From Desulfovibrio sp. Huiquan2017 (GTDB lineage Bacteria; Desulfobacterota; Desulfovibrionia; Desulfovibrionales; Desulfovibrionaceae): a DNA stretch of 64,000 nucleotides. Under the pieces are notes generated by a model. The model searched no databases and was not told the DNA's origin. It saw only the letters and a program-made list of their open reading frames with translations. Below are positions 56,240 to 63,999 of the stretch, piece after piece. The DNA lies in the NCBI RefSeq assembly GCF_017351175.1, contig NZ_JAFMPN010000016.1, positions 45,542 through 109,541 on the forward strand, given 5' to 3'. A program made the position numbers and the translations under genes. Numbering within the stretch: the stretch's first letter is position 1; each line of letters starts with the position of its first letter.

Positions 56240-56764
56240 ATGAAAACATTTGCACAGTATCTCCTGGCAGGCGCCCTGCTCATCCTGGCGGCTTCCCCGG
56301 CCCTGGCTCAGGGCGACGACCTGACCCGCGACGAACTCGTCTCTCTGGTGGGCGAGGCCGTGGTTCAGGAAGCCTCCGACTCCTCGGAGGAAGTGGCCCG
56401 GGCCAAACGGATTCTCGATGCCGTGCGCGGCAAAAAAAACGCCCCCCAGCAGGAAGTGAGCGCGGCGCAGATGGACTACGAGCAGGCCCGCGACCGCGAC
56501 CGCCGGGCCCAGAAAAACCTGGACAATGCCAAGATCGACGAACTCGCCCTGCGCTGCAACAAGACCAGTGACCAGATCCGGGCCATGCGCGACTCGGGCA
56601 TGGGTTGGGGACGCATCGCCAAGGAATGCGGCCAGCACGGCGTGGGCAAAGGTAAAAACAAGGGCGCGAACGACGACGCGATGACCCAAAGTAAGGGCAA
56701 CAAAAACAAGAAGATGGACGACGGCACCCCCCAAGGCAAGGGCAAGAAGCCCAAGAAGAAATAG
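56240..56764 (+). CDS. Exported hypothetical protein with basic C-terminus, inserted between ruvA and ruvC
   Basis: 174 residues. Signal peptide (FAQYLLAGALLILAASPALA), then a helical charged region and a motif IRAMRDSGMGWGRIAKECG that occurs in small exported proteins of unknown function, then a Lys/Gly-rich tail. It is on the strand opposite to the ruv genes and separates ruvC from ruvA, which are usually adjacent. A terminator follows directly. Role unknown. Confidence 0.8.
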   Translation: MKTFAQYLLAGALLILAASPALAQGDDLTRDELVSLVGEAVVQEASDSSEEVARAKRILDAVRGKKNAPQQEVSAAQMDYEQARDRDRRAQKNLDNAKIDELALRCNKTSDQIRAMRDSGMGWGRIAKECGQHGVGKGKNKGANDDAMTQSKGNKNKKMDDGTPQGKGKKPKKK

Positions 56765-56775
56765 GTGCTGCGCCC

Positions 56776-56811
56776 AAAAGGCCCGTCCGGTTCGAACCGG
56801 ACGGGCCTTTT
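56776..56811. terminator. Bidirectional terminator between the exported protein and ruvC
   Basis: A perfect 17-bp arm (56776-56792 with 56795-56811), starting AAAA and ending TTTT, between converging genes. Confidence 0.92.
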
Positions 56812-56838
56812 GCTGGTCGTGCGGCGGACGGGCACAGG

Positions 56839-57342
56839 TCAAAGACCGGTCATTCTCCGCATGCGCCGTTCGTTCAGGTGGCAGATGGCGATGGCCAAGG
56901 CGTCGGAAGCGTCCTCGGGCCAGTCTGGCTTCTTGATCCCCAGGCAGTGGGCGACCATGTAGGCCACCTGGGACTTGGGCGCACTCCCCACGCCGACCAG
57001 GTTCTTCTTGACCTTGGACGGTTCGTACTCGCCCATGGGGAGGTCGTTGACGGCGCAGGCGGCCATACAGGCTCCCCTCGCCTGCCCGAGCTTGAGGGCC
57101 GACGAGGGATTCTTGGAAACGAATACGTTTTCGATGGCCGCTTCCGCCGGGGCATAAAGCCGGATGAGTTCCTGAATCCGGTTGAAGATGACCCCCATGC
57201 GGGTAGCCATATCCTTCCGGACCGGGGTGTGAATGGTGCCGGTGGCCACCAGCTCGGCCTTGCCCGAAAGTTCCCGGACGAAACCGTAGCCCGTGACCCG
57301 CGTACCGGGGTCGAGCCCCAGGACGACCAGCCCTTCCGCCAT
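56839..57342 (-). CDS. ruvC: Holliday junction endonuclease RuvC
   Basis: 167 residues. The four acidic catalytic positions are visible: LGLDPGTRVTGYG, AAIENVFVSKN, and the C-terminal DASDALAIAICH pair. It cuts Holliday junctions symmetrically as a dimer. It starts four bases after yebC with GAGGAAG nine bases upstream, so the two are co-transcribed. The next ruv genes lie beyond an inserted forward gene. Confidence 0.97.
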   Translation of the reverse strand: MAEGLVVLGLDPGTRVTGYGFVRELSGKAELVATGTIHTPVRKDMATRMGVIFNRIQELIRLYAPAEAAIENVFVSKNPSSALKLGQARGACMAACAVNDLPMGEYEPSKVKKNLVGVGSAPKSQVAYMVAHCLGIKKPDWPEDASDALAIAICHLNERRMRRMTGL

Positions 57343-57346
57343 GCGG

Positions 57347-58093
57347 CTAGTCTTCCTCGTCGAACAGATCGTCCGGCAGGTCGGCGTTCATGTAGACGTT
57401 CTGGGTATCGTCGTTGTCGTCCAAGGCGTCGAACAGGTTCATGACCTTCTTGCCCACGGTGGCATCCACCGGGATCATGGTCTCGGGCACCTGATTGAAC
57501 TCGGCGGACTCGTACTCCATGTCGGCATCGGCGAAAGCCTGCTGCACGGCCATGAACTCGGCCGGAGCGGTGTGCACGACAAAAGTGTCGCCGTCGTCGA
57601 TAATGTCTTCGGCGCCAGCTTCCAGCCCCACTTCCATGAGGTCGTCTTCGGTGTATTTGTCCTTGTTAAAGACAATCACGCCCTTGCGGTTGAACATGTA
57701 GGACACCGCGCCGGACTCGGCCATGTTGCCGCCGTGCTTGGTAAAGGCGTGACGGATTTCGGCCACGGTGCGGTTCTTGTTATCCGTGGCCACTTCGACG
57801 AGCAGGGCCACGCCGCCCGGGCCGTAGCCCTCGTACAGGATCTCGGCCAGATCGCCGCCGGCCAGTTCGCCGGTGCCTTTCTTGATGGCGTTTTCAATCC
57901 TGTCCTTGGGCAGGTTCACGGCCTTGGCCTTCTGAATGGCCAGGCGCAGGGTGGCGTTGTCGTCAGGGTTGCCGCCGCCCGCTTTGGCCGCCAGGATGAT
58001 ATCCTTGGCCGCCTTGGTGAAAAACTTCGCCTTTTTGGCATCCTGACGGCCCTTGCGGTGCTGAATGTTCGCCCATTTACTATGTCCGGACAT
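57347..58093 (-). CDS. yebC: YebC/PmpR-family DNA-binding or translation factor
   Basis: 248 residues, family length, with AGGAGG before the ATG. The N-terminus MSGHSKWANIQHRKGRQDAKK and the signature GGNPDDNATLRLAIQKAK are diagnostic. The acidic end (DDNDDTQNVYMNADLPDDLFDEED, read in parts) is normal. Members regulate transcription or help ribosomes at difficult sequences. It heads the yebC-ruvC unit. Confidence 0.97.
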   Translation of the reverse strand: MSGHSKWANIQHRKGRQDAKKAKFFTKAAKDIILAAKAGGGNPDDNATLRLAIQKAKAVNLPKDRIENAIKKGTGELAGGDLAEILYEGYGPGGVALLVEVATDNKNRTVAEIRHAFTKHGGNMAESGAVSYMFNRKGVIVFNKDKYTEDDLMEVGLEAGAEDIIDDGDTFVVHTAPAEFMAVQQAFADADMEYESAEFNQVPETMIPVDATVGKKVMNLFDALDDNDDTQNVYMNADLPDDLFDEED

Positions 58094-58146
58094 ATTTCCT
58101 CCTGAATATCCCGATATCGGTATGTTTTCCTGGTCAGTTCAATATT

Positions 58147-58746
58147 TTACCCATCAATGCCCTTAAAGCCAAGCGCAACGATAAATATCTCTTTACTCTC
58201 GGAACGGGAACTGTAGGGCTTGAAATTCTTTATCTTGCCGAAGTACGGCCGAATCATATTCCGGTAGTCGTTGATTTCGCCGCCTTCGAATATCTTCACC
58301 GCGAAGTTGCCACCCTTCTTCAGATGCTTGAGCGCCACCTCGAAGGCCCGCTCGCACAATTCCAGCGAGTTGGCCTGGTCCGCGAACTTGATTCCGGTTG
58401 TCTTGGGGGCCATGTCGCTGATAATGACATCAAACGGCGCAAGCGGCTCCATGGCCGCGAGCAGCTCCGGCGAATCCGAGAATACGTCCGCCTGCAAGAA
58501 GGTGATATTGTCGGCGAAAGTATGCTTGGTGGTTTGCAGGTCAACGCCGAGCACATGCCCCTCGGCCCCCACGCGCTCACCCGCGAATTGGGACCATGAC
58601 CCAGGAGCTGCGCCGAGATCCAGCACGGTCTGACCGCGCTTGAAGATGGCGAACCGTTTGTCCATCTCCTTGAGCTTGTAGACCGAGCGGGCGGCGTAGT
58701 TTTCCTTTTTGGCCCGTTTGAAGTATTTGTCCTGGTACTGTTTCAT
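58147..58746 (-). CDS. rlmE: 23S rRNA 2'-O-ribose methyltransferase RlmE (FtsJ/RrmJ)
   Basis: 199 residues. SAM-binding [13 protein letters not shown], catalytic Asp in [10 protein letters not shown], and Lys in [10 protein letters not shown]; the N-terminal [18 protein letters not shown] is typical. It methylates U2552 of 23S rRNA in late ribosome assembly. It is divergent from the glycosyltransferase gene. Confidence 0.97.
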   Translation of the reverse strand: MKQYQDKYFKRAKKENYAARSVYKLKEMDKRFAIFKRGQTVLDLGAAPGSWSQFAGERVGAEGHVLGVDLQTTKHTFADNITFLQADVFSDSPELLAAMEPLAPFDVIISDMAPKTTGIKFADQANSLELCERAFEVALKHLKKGGNFAVKIFEGGEINDYRNMIRPYFGKIKNFKPYSSRSESKEIFIVALGFKGIDG

Positions 58747-58806
58747 GGTATCGCTCCGTCAATGCGGCGTGGAGCGCTTAGTAGCCGAATCCGCCGAAAA
58801 AGCCAA

Positions 58807-60339
58807 GTGAACGACGTGCCCAGACCCCGACATATCTCCATCCAGGACGAACTCGGCCTGACCAAGTCCATGCCCGCCGACAAAAGCCACTTTGAATGGC
58901 GGGCCAATCGCCAACTGGACGAGGCTCCGGTGATCTTCCTCGGCCTCGGCCCTGAACCAGACAAGCTACCGGAATGGTTCGACCTTCCCAGCGACAAGAC
59001 CTTTCTCTACCTGGAGAGCCCGGATTTCATCGCCCAGGTGGACGGCTGGCCGGACCGCGTGCCCGCCAACTTCGAAGCCATGGCCCCCGAAGACTTCTCC
59101 ATCGCCGTGTCGAGCCGCGCCCACGTAGTCCGCTACCTGCCCGTGCAAAAAGCCTTCCCGTCTTTTTACGGTCCGCTGACCGCCCGCCTCTCCCTGGAAG
59201 ACCGACACAGACCGAGGTTTGCGCGCACCGTATGGCTGCCCGCGGGCGACGACGCCCTGCTTGTGGAGGAACTGGCCCGGGCCTTCGGCGACGCGGGCTG
59301 GAAAGTTGTCCGCATCGACCACGAATCCCTGGGCAAGCATCCGGGCAGCACCCTGCCGGACTACCTGCAGCAAGGCGTGCCGGACCTCTTTTTCTCGATC
59401 AATTTCCGGGGACTCGATCATTTCGGCCTGGCCCAGGCCATCCTGCGCGAGGCTGGAGCCAACGTGGCTGTCTGGCTGGTGGACAATCCTTTCAACCTGC
59501 TGACTTCGGTCAAGACCGAGGCTTGGCGGGACCTCGACCTGTTCGTCACGGATCACAGTTTCATCGGCCCGCTCATCGAGGCGGGCGCACGCCGGATCAC
59601 GCACCTGCCCCTGGCCGCCTCCCCGGGCCTGTTCGAAAACAGCGGCACCCTGCCGGACCACGCCCGGGACATGGCGGGCCGCCTGGTCTTCGTGGGCCGC
59701 TCCCGATTCCCGGACCGGGACAAATTCTTTGCGGGAACGTCCATACCCGAGGACGCGGCCGCCCTGGTCGCGGGCAGTACCGGCCCCACCCGCTTCGACT
59801 ACCACTGGTGGCGGGACCGCCTGGCGATCGACCCACTCTGGCCGGGCAACCGGGTACGGGACGTAGGCGCGGGAGCGGAATTCGCCTCCGGAGCATGGAA
59901 GCGGCGCTGCCTGAACGCGGCGGGACGGATCACGATCTTCGGCGACGAAGGTTGGCGAGGACTGAAAAACCCTGAAGCGGACGTGCGTCCGGCGGTGGAT
60001 TACTACGCCCATCTGCCCGCCCTCTACCGTTCAGCCGGGGTGGTTCTCAACGTCACGGGCATGCAACTCCCGGCTGGATTGAATCAGCGCAATTTCGACG
60101 TCTGGTGCGCTGGGGGCTTCCTGTTGACCGACACCCATCCAGGCCTGAACATTTTCCCGAACGAGTTGGTCGAGCCCATCGTCTTTTCCCGGCCGGGCGA
60201 AATTCACGACATGGTCATCCACCACCGCGAGGAAACCCCGGAAAAGCGCGCCCTGCGCCGCGCTTGGCGGGAATGCATCGGCCGCGACCACACCTACGCA
60301 AACCGGGTGGATACGGTGCTCAACGCACTGAATTTATAA
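58807..60339 (+). CDS. CgeB-like glycosyltransferase with two Rossmann halves
   Basis: About 510 residues from the GTG at 58807; an ATG at 58762 is in the same frame, and neither has a clear ribosome site, so the start is uncertain. It resembles CgeB/DUF3880-type enzymes: FSINFRGLDHFGLAQAILRE with VWLVDNPFN in the middle, and a C-terminal glycosyltransferase-1 half with IFGDEGWRGL, LPALYRSAGVVLNVTGMQLPAGLNQRNFDVWCAGGFLLTD (read in parts). It probably transfers a sugar in surface polysaccharide or flagellin glycosylation. tRNA-Ala follows directly. Confidence 0.83.
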   Translation: MNDVPRPRHISIQDELGLTKSMPADKSHFEWRANRQLDEAPVIFLGLGPEPDKLPEWFDLPSDKTFLYLESPDFIAQVDGWPDRVPANFEAMAPEDFSIAVSSRAHVVRYLPVQKAFPSFYGPLTARLSLEDRHRPRFARTVWLPAGDDALLVEELARAFGDAGWKVVRIDHESLGKHPGSTLPDYLQQGVPDLFFSINFRGLDHFGLAQAILREAGANVAVWLVDNPFNLLTSVKTEAWRDLDLFVTDHSFIGPLIEAGARRITHLPLAASPGLFENSGTLPDHARDMAGRLVFVGRSRFPDRDKFFAGTSIPEDAAALVAGSTGPTRFDYHWWRDRLAIDPLWPGNRVRDVGAGAEFASGAWKRRCLNAAGRITIFGDEGWRGLKNPEADVRPAVDYYAHLPALYRSAGVVLNVTGMQLPAGLNQRNFDVWCAGGFLLTDTHPGLNIFPNELVEPIVFSRPGEIHDMVIHHREETPEKRALRRAWRECIGRDHTYANRVDTVLNALNL

Positions 60340-60396
60340 TCTTGCTTAAAACCACTTGAGCTTCCGCCAGAAAAGCGGTAACAACGCTCCACCAAT

Positions 60397-60472
60397 GGGG
60401 ACGTAGCTCAGCTGGGAGAGCACTGCCTTCGCAAGGCAGGGGTCGAGAGTTCAAATCTCTTCGTCTCCACCA
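60397..60472 (+). tRNA. tRNA-Ala (anticodon CGC)
   Basis: A 76-base cloverleaf with encoded CCA. The acceptor stem has the G3:U70 pair that marks alanine tRNA. The anticodon stem CTGCC/GGCAG closes TTCGCAA, giving CGC at 60430-60432. T-loop TTCAAAT is standard. It lies at the border between the GC-rich backbone and an AT-rich island. Confidence 0.97.
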
Positions 60473-60480
60473 AGAAACAC

Positions 60481-60522
60481 AAAGTCCTTTCGGCTGGTTA
60501 GCCGGAAGGACTTTTCTTTTTT
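60481..60522 (+). terminator. Terminator of the tRNA gene
   Basis: A 15-bp stem with one G-T pair (60481-60495 with 60500-60514), 4-base loop, then TCTTTTTT. Confidence 0.92.
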
Positions 60523-60974
60523 AGCCATTTTGTGCAACCCCTGTACAACTTTTTCGAATGACACTCCCTACTTCAGTAATCATATTGTGCAAGTAGCCAT
60601 GCGGCCAACACCCATCCTGAACTGTATTTTCCAGGCCTGCTTGGACTTGCCGGGCTCCTCGTCGCTTCCAAAGTACTAAGCGAAAAACACCTTCGTTTCG
60701 GACATTTTTACAACTTTTTTGATAGTTATTTGATTAGGCGTCGCCCCCACCTCGTCTCCAGACCGTCAACACATTCGGGATCAAGTCTGACAATCCGGTC
60801 TCTGACAAAAAAACTTTGGTTGACAAAGTGTCTAGCAAAGCCTCTTCGCATACTTATTGGACATAATTATGCGGATTGAATGGTGGCTATCTGGGGTTTA
60901 CTCTAAAGAGAACTTTTAAGACTCAAAGCCAATTAATGGAATAATAGCCAGAAAACACAATCAAATAGTTTGCC
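60523..60974. other. Island boundary stretch without a supported gene
   Basis: 452 bases of mixed composition. I find no intact gene, no integrase and no obvious repeat of the tRNA 3' end. A short reverse frame near 60580-60680 encodes about 31 sensible-looking residues but has no start, and may be a gene remnant. The AT-rich radical-SAM gene ends at its right border. Confidence 0.45.
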
Positions 60975-62027
60975 CTAAACGATACCTGCAATTCGAGCCA
61001 GTTCTGCGGTATAATTGCATACAAATGTATCTATATATCTTTCATCTTCGCCAAACAATCTTGAAACAGCTGGACAATTAGGACATATGCACTTCAAACG
61101 GCAAGTATCACATTTGATTTTTATTTCACCGCATGGAGACGCACCAAGAATAGAAAGATCCCGCCAAGCATCGCTAAAGGGCATTTCATGCAAATTTAAA
61201 TCAGTATTCCTGTATATTGAACACAAATTTAAATACCCCTCTGGATCAACATGAAAACTATACTTCCCCGCACTACATGGAAATTTTAAGCCATCTGTAG
61301 CAAAAGGCAATGTGTTGTGGCTAAAACTGTGCCTTAGCTGCCTTTGCATCTCGGGATCCTCCATGGCCAATTGGGCTGCGACTTTGTAAGGGACTCTAAA
61401 TTTTGTTGGGGAGGTATTTTGGTTAAGAGTTGGATGAACTATCGCATCCATCCTGAACGACAATTCATGCCGATTGGCAATCCCTTGAATTGTCCCAATT
61501 TCATCAACATTTAGGCTTAATAATGGCGTCTTAACAACTAGTTTTTCAACGTATCCTTTGAGCATCGTGAGGTTTTTAACTTCTGTGTACAATCCACGTC
61601 CGGTAATGGCTTTGTGCACATCCTCTTTGGTTGAGTATACGGAAACCTCAACAACCTCTGGCGGGAATTCTCGAAGTAAATCGATATACCTTTCAGAAAA
61701 AAGTGAACCATTCGAAAACAAAGACAGCTTAAACCCAAGCTTATGAGCATATTTCCACATATCATCAAAGTCAGGATGTATTAGAGGTTCACCTCCTGTT
61801 ATCAACAGGAACATACATCCAGCCTTACGTAATTGATTACATATTAAAACAAAAAAATCATAATCAACATCACATCGACGTCTATCTAATGTTGCGTAAC
61901 AATGTATGCATTTGTAGTTACAATTTGTTGTAATCTCAAATTCTCCAGTAATTGGTACATTGTGTTTTGCTGCATTTCTAAAAATACGCTCCCTAAATCC
62001 ATCACCAACATATTCTATAGAACGCAT
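60975..62027 (-). CDS. Radical SAM/SPASM peptide maturase
   Basis: 350 residues, AT-rich. Radical-SAM cluster C36, C40, C43 (CNYKCIHCY), then ITGGEPLIHPDF and a TIM-barrel core. The C-terminus is a SPASM domain: C...GYLNLC (CX12GX4C) and CDTCRLKCICPNC followed by a distant C, able to hold two extra 4Fe-4S clusters, as in PqqE-type and sactipeptide enzymes. Such enzymes install C-C, thioether or similar links in ribosomal peptides. It begins three bases after the stop of the PqqD-like gene, so the pair is co-translated. The modified peptide could be the PqqD-like protein's own C-terminus. Confidence 0.93.
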   Translation of the reverse strand: MRSIEYVGDGFRERIFRNAAKHNVPITGEFEITTNCNYKCIHCYATLDRRRCDVDYDFFVLICNQLRKAGCMFLLITGGEPLIHPDFDDMWKYAHKLGFKLSLFSNGSLFSERYIDLLREFPPEVVEVSVYSTKEDVHKAITGRGLYTEVKNLTMLKGYVEKLVVKTPLLSLNVDEIGTIQGIANRHELSFRMDAIVHPTLNQNTSPTKFRVPYKVAAQLAMEDPEMQRQLRHSFSHNTLPFATDGLKFPCSAGKYSFHVDPEGYLNLCSIYRNTDLNLHEMPFSDAWRDLSILGASPCGEIKIKCDTCRLKCICPNCPAVSRLFGEDERYIDTFVCNYTAELARIAGIV

Positions 62028-62030
62028 AAT

Positions 62031-62489
62031 CTAGCAGCAACCGCCATGCCAACCTCTTGTGATAGCTCTATGAACGTTTGACTGACCTCTTATGTGTGGA
62101 CCAAATGACACTTCTTGGCTTGTATCTAAATCATACACATAAATTTTAGGTGGCCTATATGCAGCTCTCTCTTGGCCATTATCAGATTCATCAATCTCCA
62201 AGTCGTCATAATTAATTTGATCAACACTAATAATATTCATATAAGTCAAACACTCAATAAAGATGCGGACATCTTTTACCACTTGATCTCTGGTCGACGA
62301 ATATTCGTCGAGTACCAGTTGACATATCGATTCAAGCGTAGTCGATCGGTCAGTTTCTATTTTTTCCCATATTTTTGTTGCCACGTCATTCAACACGAGA
62401 GCATGGTTTTCGCGAAACCCTTCAGGAATTAAAACCATTTCTCCAATTAAATAAGACTGCACGGTCTTGTTGTCATTAATCTTACTCAT
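62031..62489 (-). CDS. PqqD-type (RRE) protein with a peptide-like C-terminal tail ending WHGGCC
   Basis: 152 residues from the ATG at 62489 (GGAGGATT upstream). Residues about 10-95 have the PqqD winged-helix pattern (YLIGEMVLIPEGFRENHALVLNDVATKIWEKI, TTLESICQLVLDEY, VVKDVRIFIECLTYMNII, read in parts), which binds peptide leaders for radical-SAM maturases. An extra 55 residues follow an acidic linker and end HRAITRGWHGGCC with the last two residues Cys151-Cys152. This looks like a core peptide joined to its own recognition domain. It lies directly before the radical-SAM gene. I know of no named family with this exact arrangement. Confidence 0.85.
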   Translation of the reverse strand: MSKINDNKTVQSYLIGEMVLIPEGFRENHALVLNDVATKIWEKIETDRSTTLESICQLVLDEYSSTRDQVVKDVRIFIECLTYMNIISVDQINYDDLEIDESDNGQERAAYRPPKIYVYDLDTSQEVSFGPHIRGQSNVHRAITRGWHGGCC

Positions 62490-62580
62490 AACCAATCCTC
62501 CGGTTTTGCAAATCGTATAACACATAACGTGTTTTTTGCAAACTTTTATACTGAGGATTGCCTCCATGCTGTTTAGCCAT
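62482..62580 (-). CDS. Possible 32-residue peptide overlapping the PqqD-like start
   Basis: A short frame MAKQHGGNPQYKSLQKTRYV... ends in a TAA that overlaps the PqqD-like start codon, so its translation would be coupled to that gene. It is rich in Lys, Arg and Gln and has an HGG near the start. Only a weak site (GTGA) precedes it. It may be a separate precursor peptide, a leader peptide or chance. Confidence 0.3.
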   Translation of the reverse strand: MAKQHGGNPQYKSLQKTRYVLYDLQNRRIGYE

Positions 62581-62978
62581 TTTCACAATTTTATAAAAAC
62601 AATCTATATCACACAATTACATATGACAGTTCGGTGGATTAAATTTTAATTCCCTACCAACTTTATATGGAATGCGTCATTCATTATGCACCACACAATC
62701 GATATCGTTATCTTATATTAAGTCGTCAAAATGATTTCATGCGACATCATTGCTTTCGATTTTGTTGCGCCATTCCAAAACAATACATAGATATTATATC
62801 GTTGATCGACTATACGAAATATGCCTCTTCGTAATCATCTATGCGTATTATATTCAACCTATCTGTTGTTTTAATGAACGACCTTATGTAATGTCTATTT
62901 CTTTAACCACCAAGAGCCATTACACATTTCAAATTCAATTACCATTCGCGACAATCTACCATTATACAATTTAAAACC
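62581..62978. other. AT-rich stretch upstream of the radical-SAM pair
   Basis: About 400 very AT-rich bases. I see no convincing gene: a 74-codon forward frame (62750-62974) lacks a ribosome site and family features. It probably holds the promoter of the reverse-strand PqqD/radical-SAM unit, but no single promoter stands out. Confidence 0.45.
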
Positions 62979-63141
62979 TGTAAAGTCCCCGCGAAATAGG
63001 TCCACCGACAATGTGAGCTTTCCGACGAAATCGACTATCAGAAAATAAGAGGATTTTGTCGTAAAGAAATCAAGGTACACTGAAGAACAAATCGCCTCTG
63101 CCCGGCGCCAGGCCGAGCATGGGACTCCCGTGAAGGAAAAA
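62979..63141 (+). mobile_element. IS3-family insertion sequence remnant (left end and start of transposase orfA)
   Basis: TGTAAAGTCCCCG (62979-62991) looks like an IS terminus. About 80 bases further, as in IS3 elements, a frame begins that matches IS3 OrfA. The element is cut off near 63138, so only the left end remains. A similar terminus is found at 1921. Confidence 0.6.
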
Positions 63142-63144
63142 TAA
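63058..63144 (+). pseudogene. Truncated IS3-type transposase OrfA fragment
   Basis: The frame reads KKSRYTEEQIASARRQAEHG then TPVKEK and a stop. This is the usual IS3 OrfA beginning (KKSRYTEEQIA...LRQAE.GTPVKEV), with no start codon (GTC/GTA) and the helix-turn-helix lost after about 27 codons. Confidence 0.75.
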
Positions 63145-63154
63145 CAAATCAAAC

Positions 63155-63180
63155 ACGCCCGAGGCTTTTGCCTCGGGCGT
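63155..63180 (-). terminator. Terminator of the Rhs/immunity unit
   Basis: A perfect 11-bp stem (63155-63165 with 63170-63180) with loop TTTT. On the reverse strand it follows the candidate immunity gene by 10 bases and is followed by a T-rich stretch. Confidence 0.82.
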
Positions 63181-63190
63181 ATCGGTGAAT

Positions 63191-63427
63191 CTAAAGGGAA
63201 GACAGGAAGACCAATGTCGCAAACGCACCAATGATGATACATATGATCCCGTTGACAAGCTTCGCACGCGGGTTCAGGCCTTCATCTTTGTTGAACCACC
63301 GTTTCCATGAAAACGGGCGGAGGTCTGTATGACGGGTACGGTACCATTTTCGGATATCCACTAGCCCACCCCAAGTGCATAGTACAAGGCAGATCAATAA
63401 GAATATCTGGCCAGCAATCATTTTCAT
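63191..63427 (-). CDS. Small two-helix membrane protein, candidate Rhs immunity protein
   Basis: 78 residues. Two membrane helices (about 4-24 and 56-77) separated by a basic and aromatic loop (KWYRTRHTDLRPFSWKRW). Its ATG overlaps the Rhs stop codon by four bases (ATGA), and AAGGA lies upstream. A small gene directly behind an Rhs C-terminus is usually its immunity partner. The membrane location suggests the toxin acts on membranes. I do not recognise the family. Confidence 0.72.
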   Translation of the reverse strand: MKMIAGQIFLLICLVLCTWGGLVDIRKWYRTRHTDLRPFSWKRWFNKDEGLNPRAKLVNGIICIIIGAFATLVFLSSL

Positions 63428-63999
63428 TTGCCCGTCCTTTTATGTTCAAGGGCCTTTTGAAGCCAGCTATCAGTTACTTCTGTAGTCGTTGATGAATCTA
63501 CAACAGCACCAAGTTTACCCGCATCCTTAATAGGCTTGATAGGTAATGTTTTGGGAGGGGTGATTCGACCAATGCTTTTTCCAGCTTTTCCGACGACCTT
63601 TCCTGCTCCGGAGCCCATTAACCCGCTTGCTCCGGCCGCAACCACTTTACCGGTGTCAGTGACCTTACCGTTTTTGATGTATTGGCTGCCTGCTTCGTTA
63701 ATGGCGGCAGCACCAGGGCCGACAATCAGGCTGCCAATTGGACCGCCCATGGTGCTCACCGCGCCGGTTGCAGCGCCCAAACCGACCGATTTGGCATAGT
63801 TCCCTGTGCTCATCTTGCCGCTTCTCCAATCATTCCAATTGTCGTAGGCATTGGAGCCCGCCCCAATCGCGGCTCCTGCAACCGGGACCCAAGCGAACAG
63901 CCCCATGGGGTCATGCATGTTCACCGGATCATCCAAACAATACCCATACCAGCCCGCATCGCCGCCCCTGTCCCTTATGGGATCGGGCGCGGTCCACCT
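63424..63999 (-). CDS. Rhs-repeat protein, C-terminal end (cut by window edge)
   Basis: The frame is open to the right edge on the reverse strand, so only about the last 191 residues are seen. It begins with the end of the Rhs core: RWTAPDPIRDRGGDAGWYGY, CLDDPVNMHDPMGLFAW, where PxDPxGLxx marks the cleavage site that frees the toxin. After it comes a Gly/Ala-rich hydrophobic region (about 100 residues) typical of pretoxin linkers, and a short polar tail of some 45 residues (PPKTLPIKPIKDAGKL... to HKRTGK). No known nuclease motif is visible. It probably acts in contact-dependent competition. Confidence 0.88.
   Translation of the reverse strand, partial: RWTAPDPIRDRGGDAGWYGYCLDDPVNMHDPMGLFAWVPVAGAAIGAGSNAYDNWNDWRSGKMSTGNYAKSVGLGAATGAVSTMGGPIGSLIVGPGAAAINEAGSQYIKNGKVTDTGKVVAAGASGLMGSGAGKVVGKAGKSIGRITPPKTLPIKPIKDAGKLGAVVDSSTTTEVTDSWLQKALEHKRTGK

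Noticed and set aside
60580..60680. Short reverse frame with about 31 sensible residues after tRNA-Ala
   Set aside because: It is closed by stops on both sides without a start codon; it may be a gene relic but cannot be named.
62750..62974. A 74-codon forward frame upstream of the radical-SAM pair
   Set aside because: The AT-rich translation (Ile, Tyr, Leu) has no start signal and ends by chance before the IS remnant.
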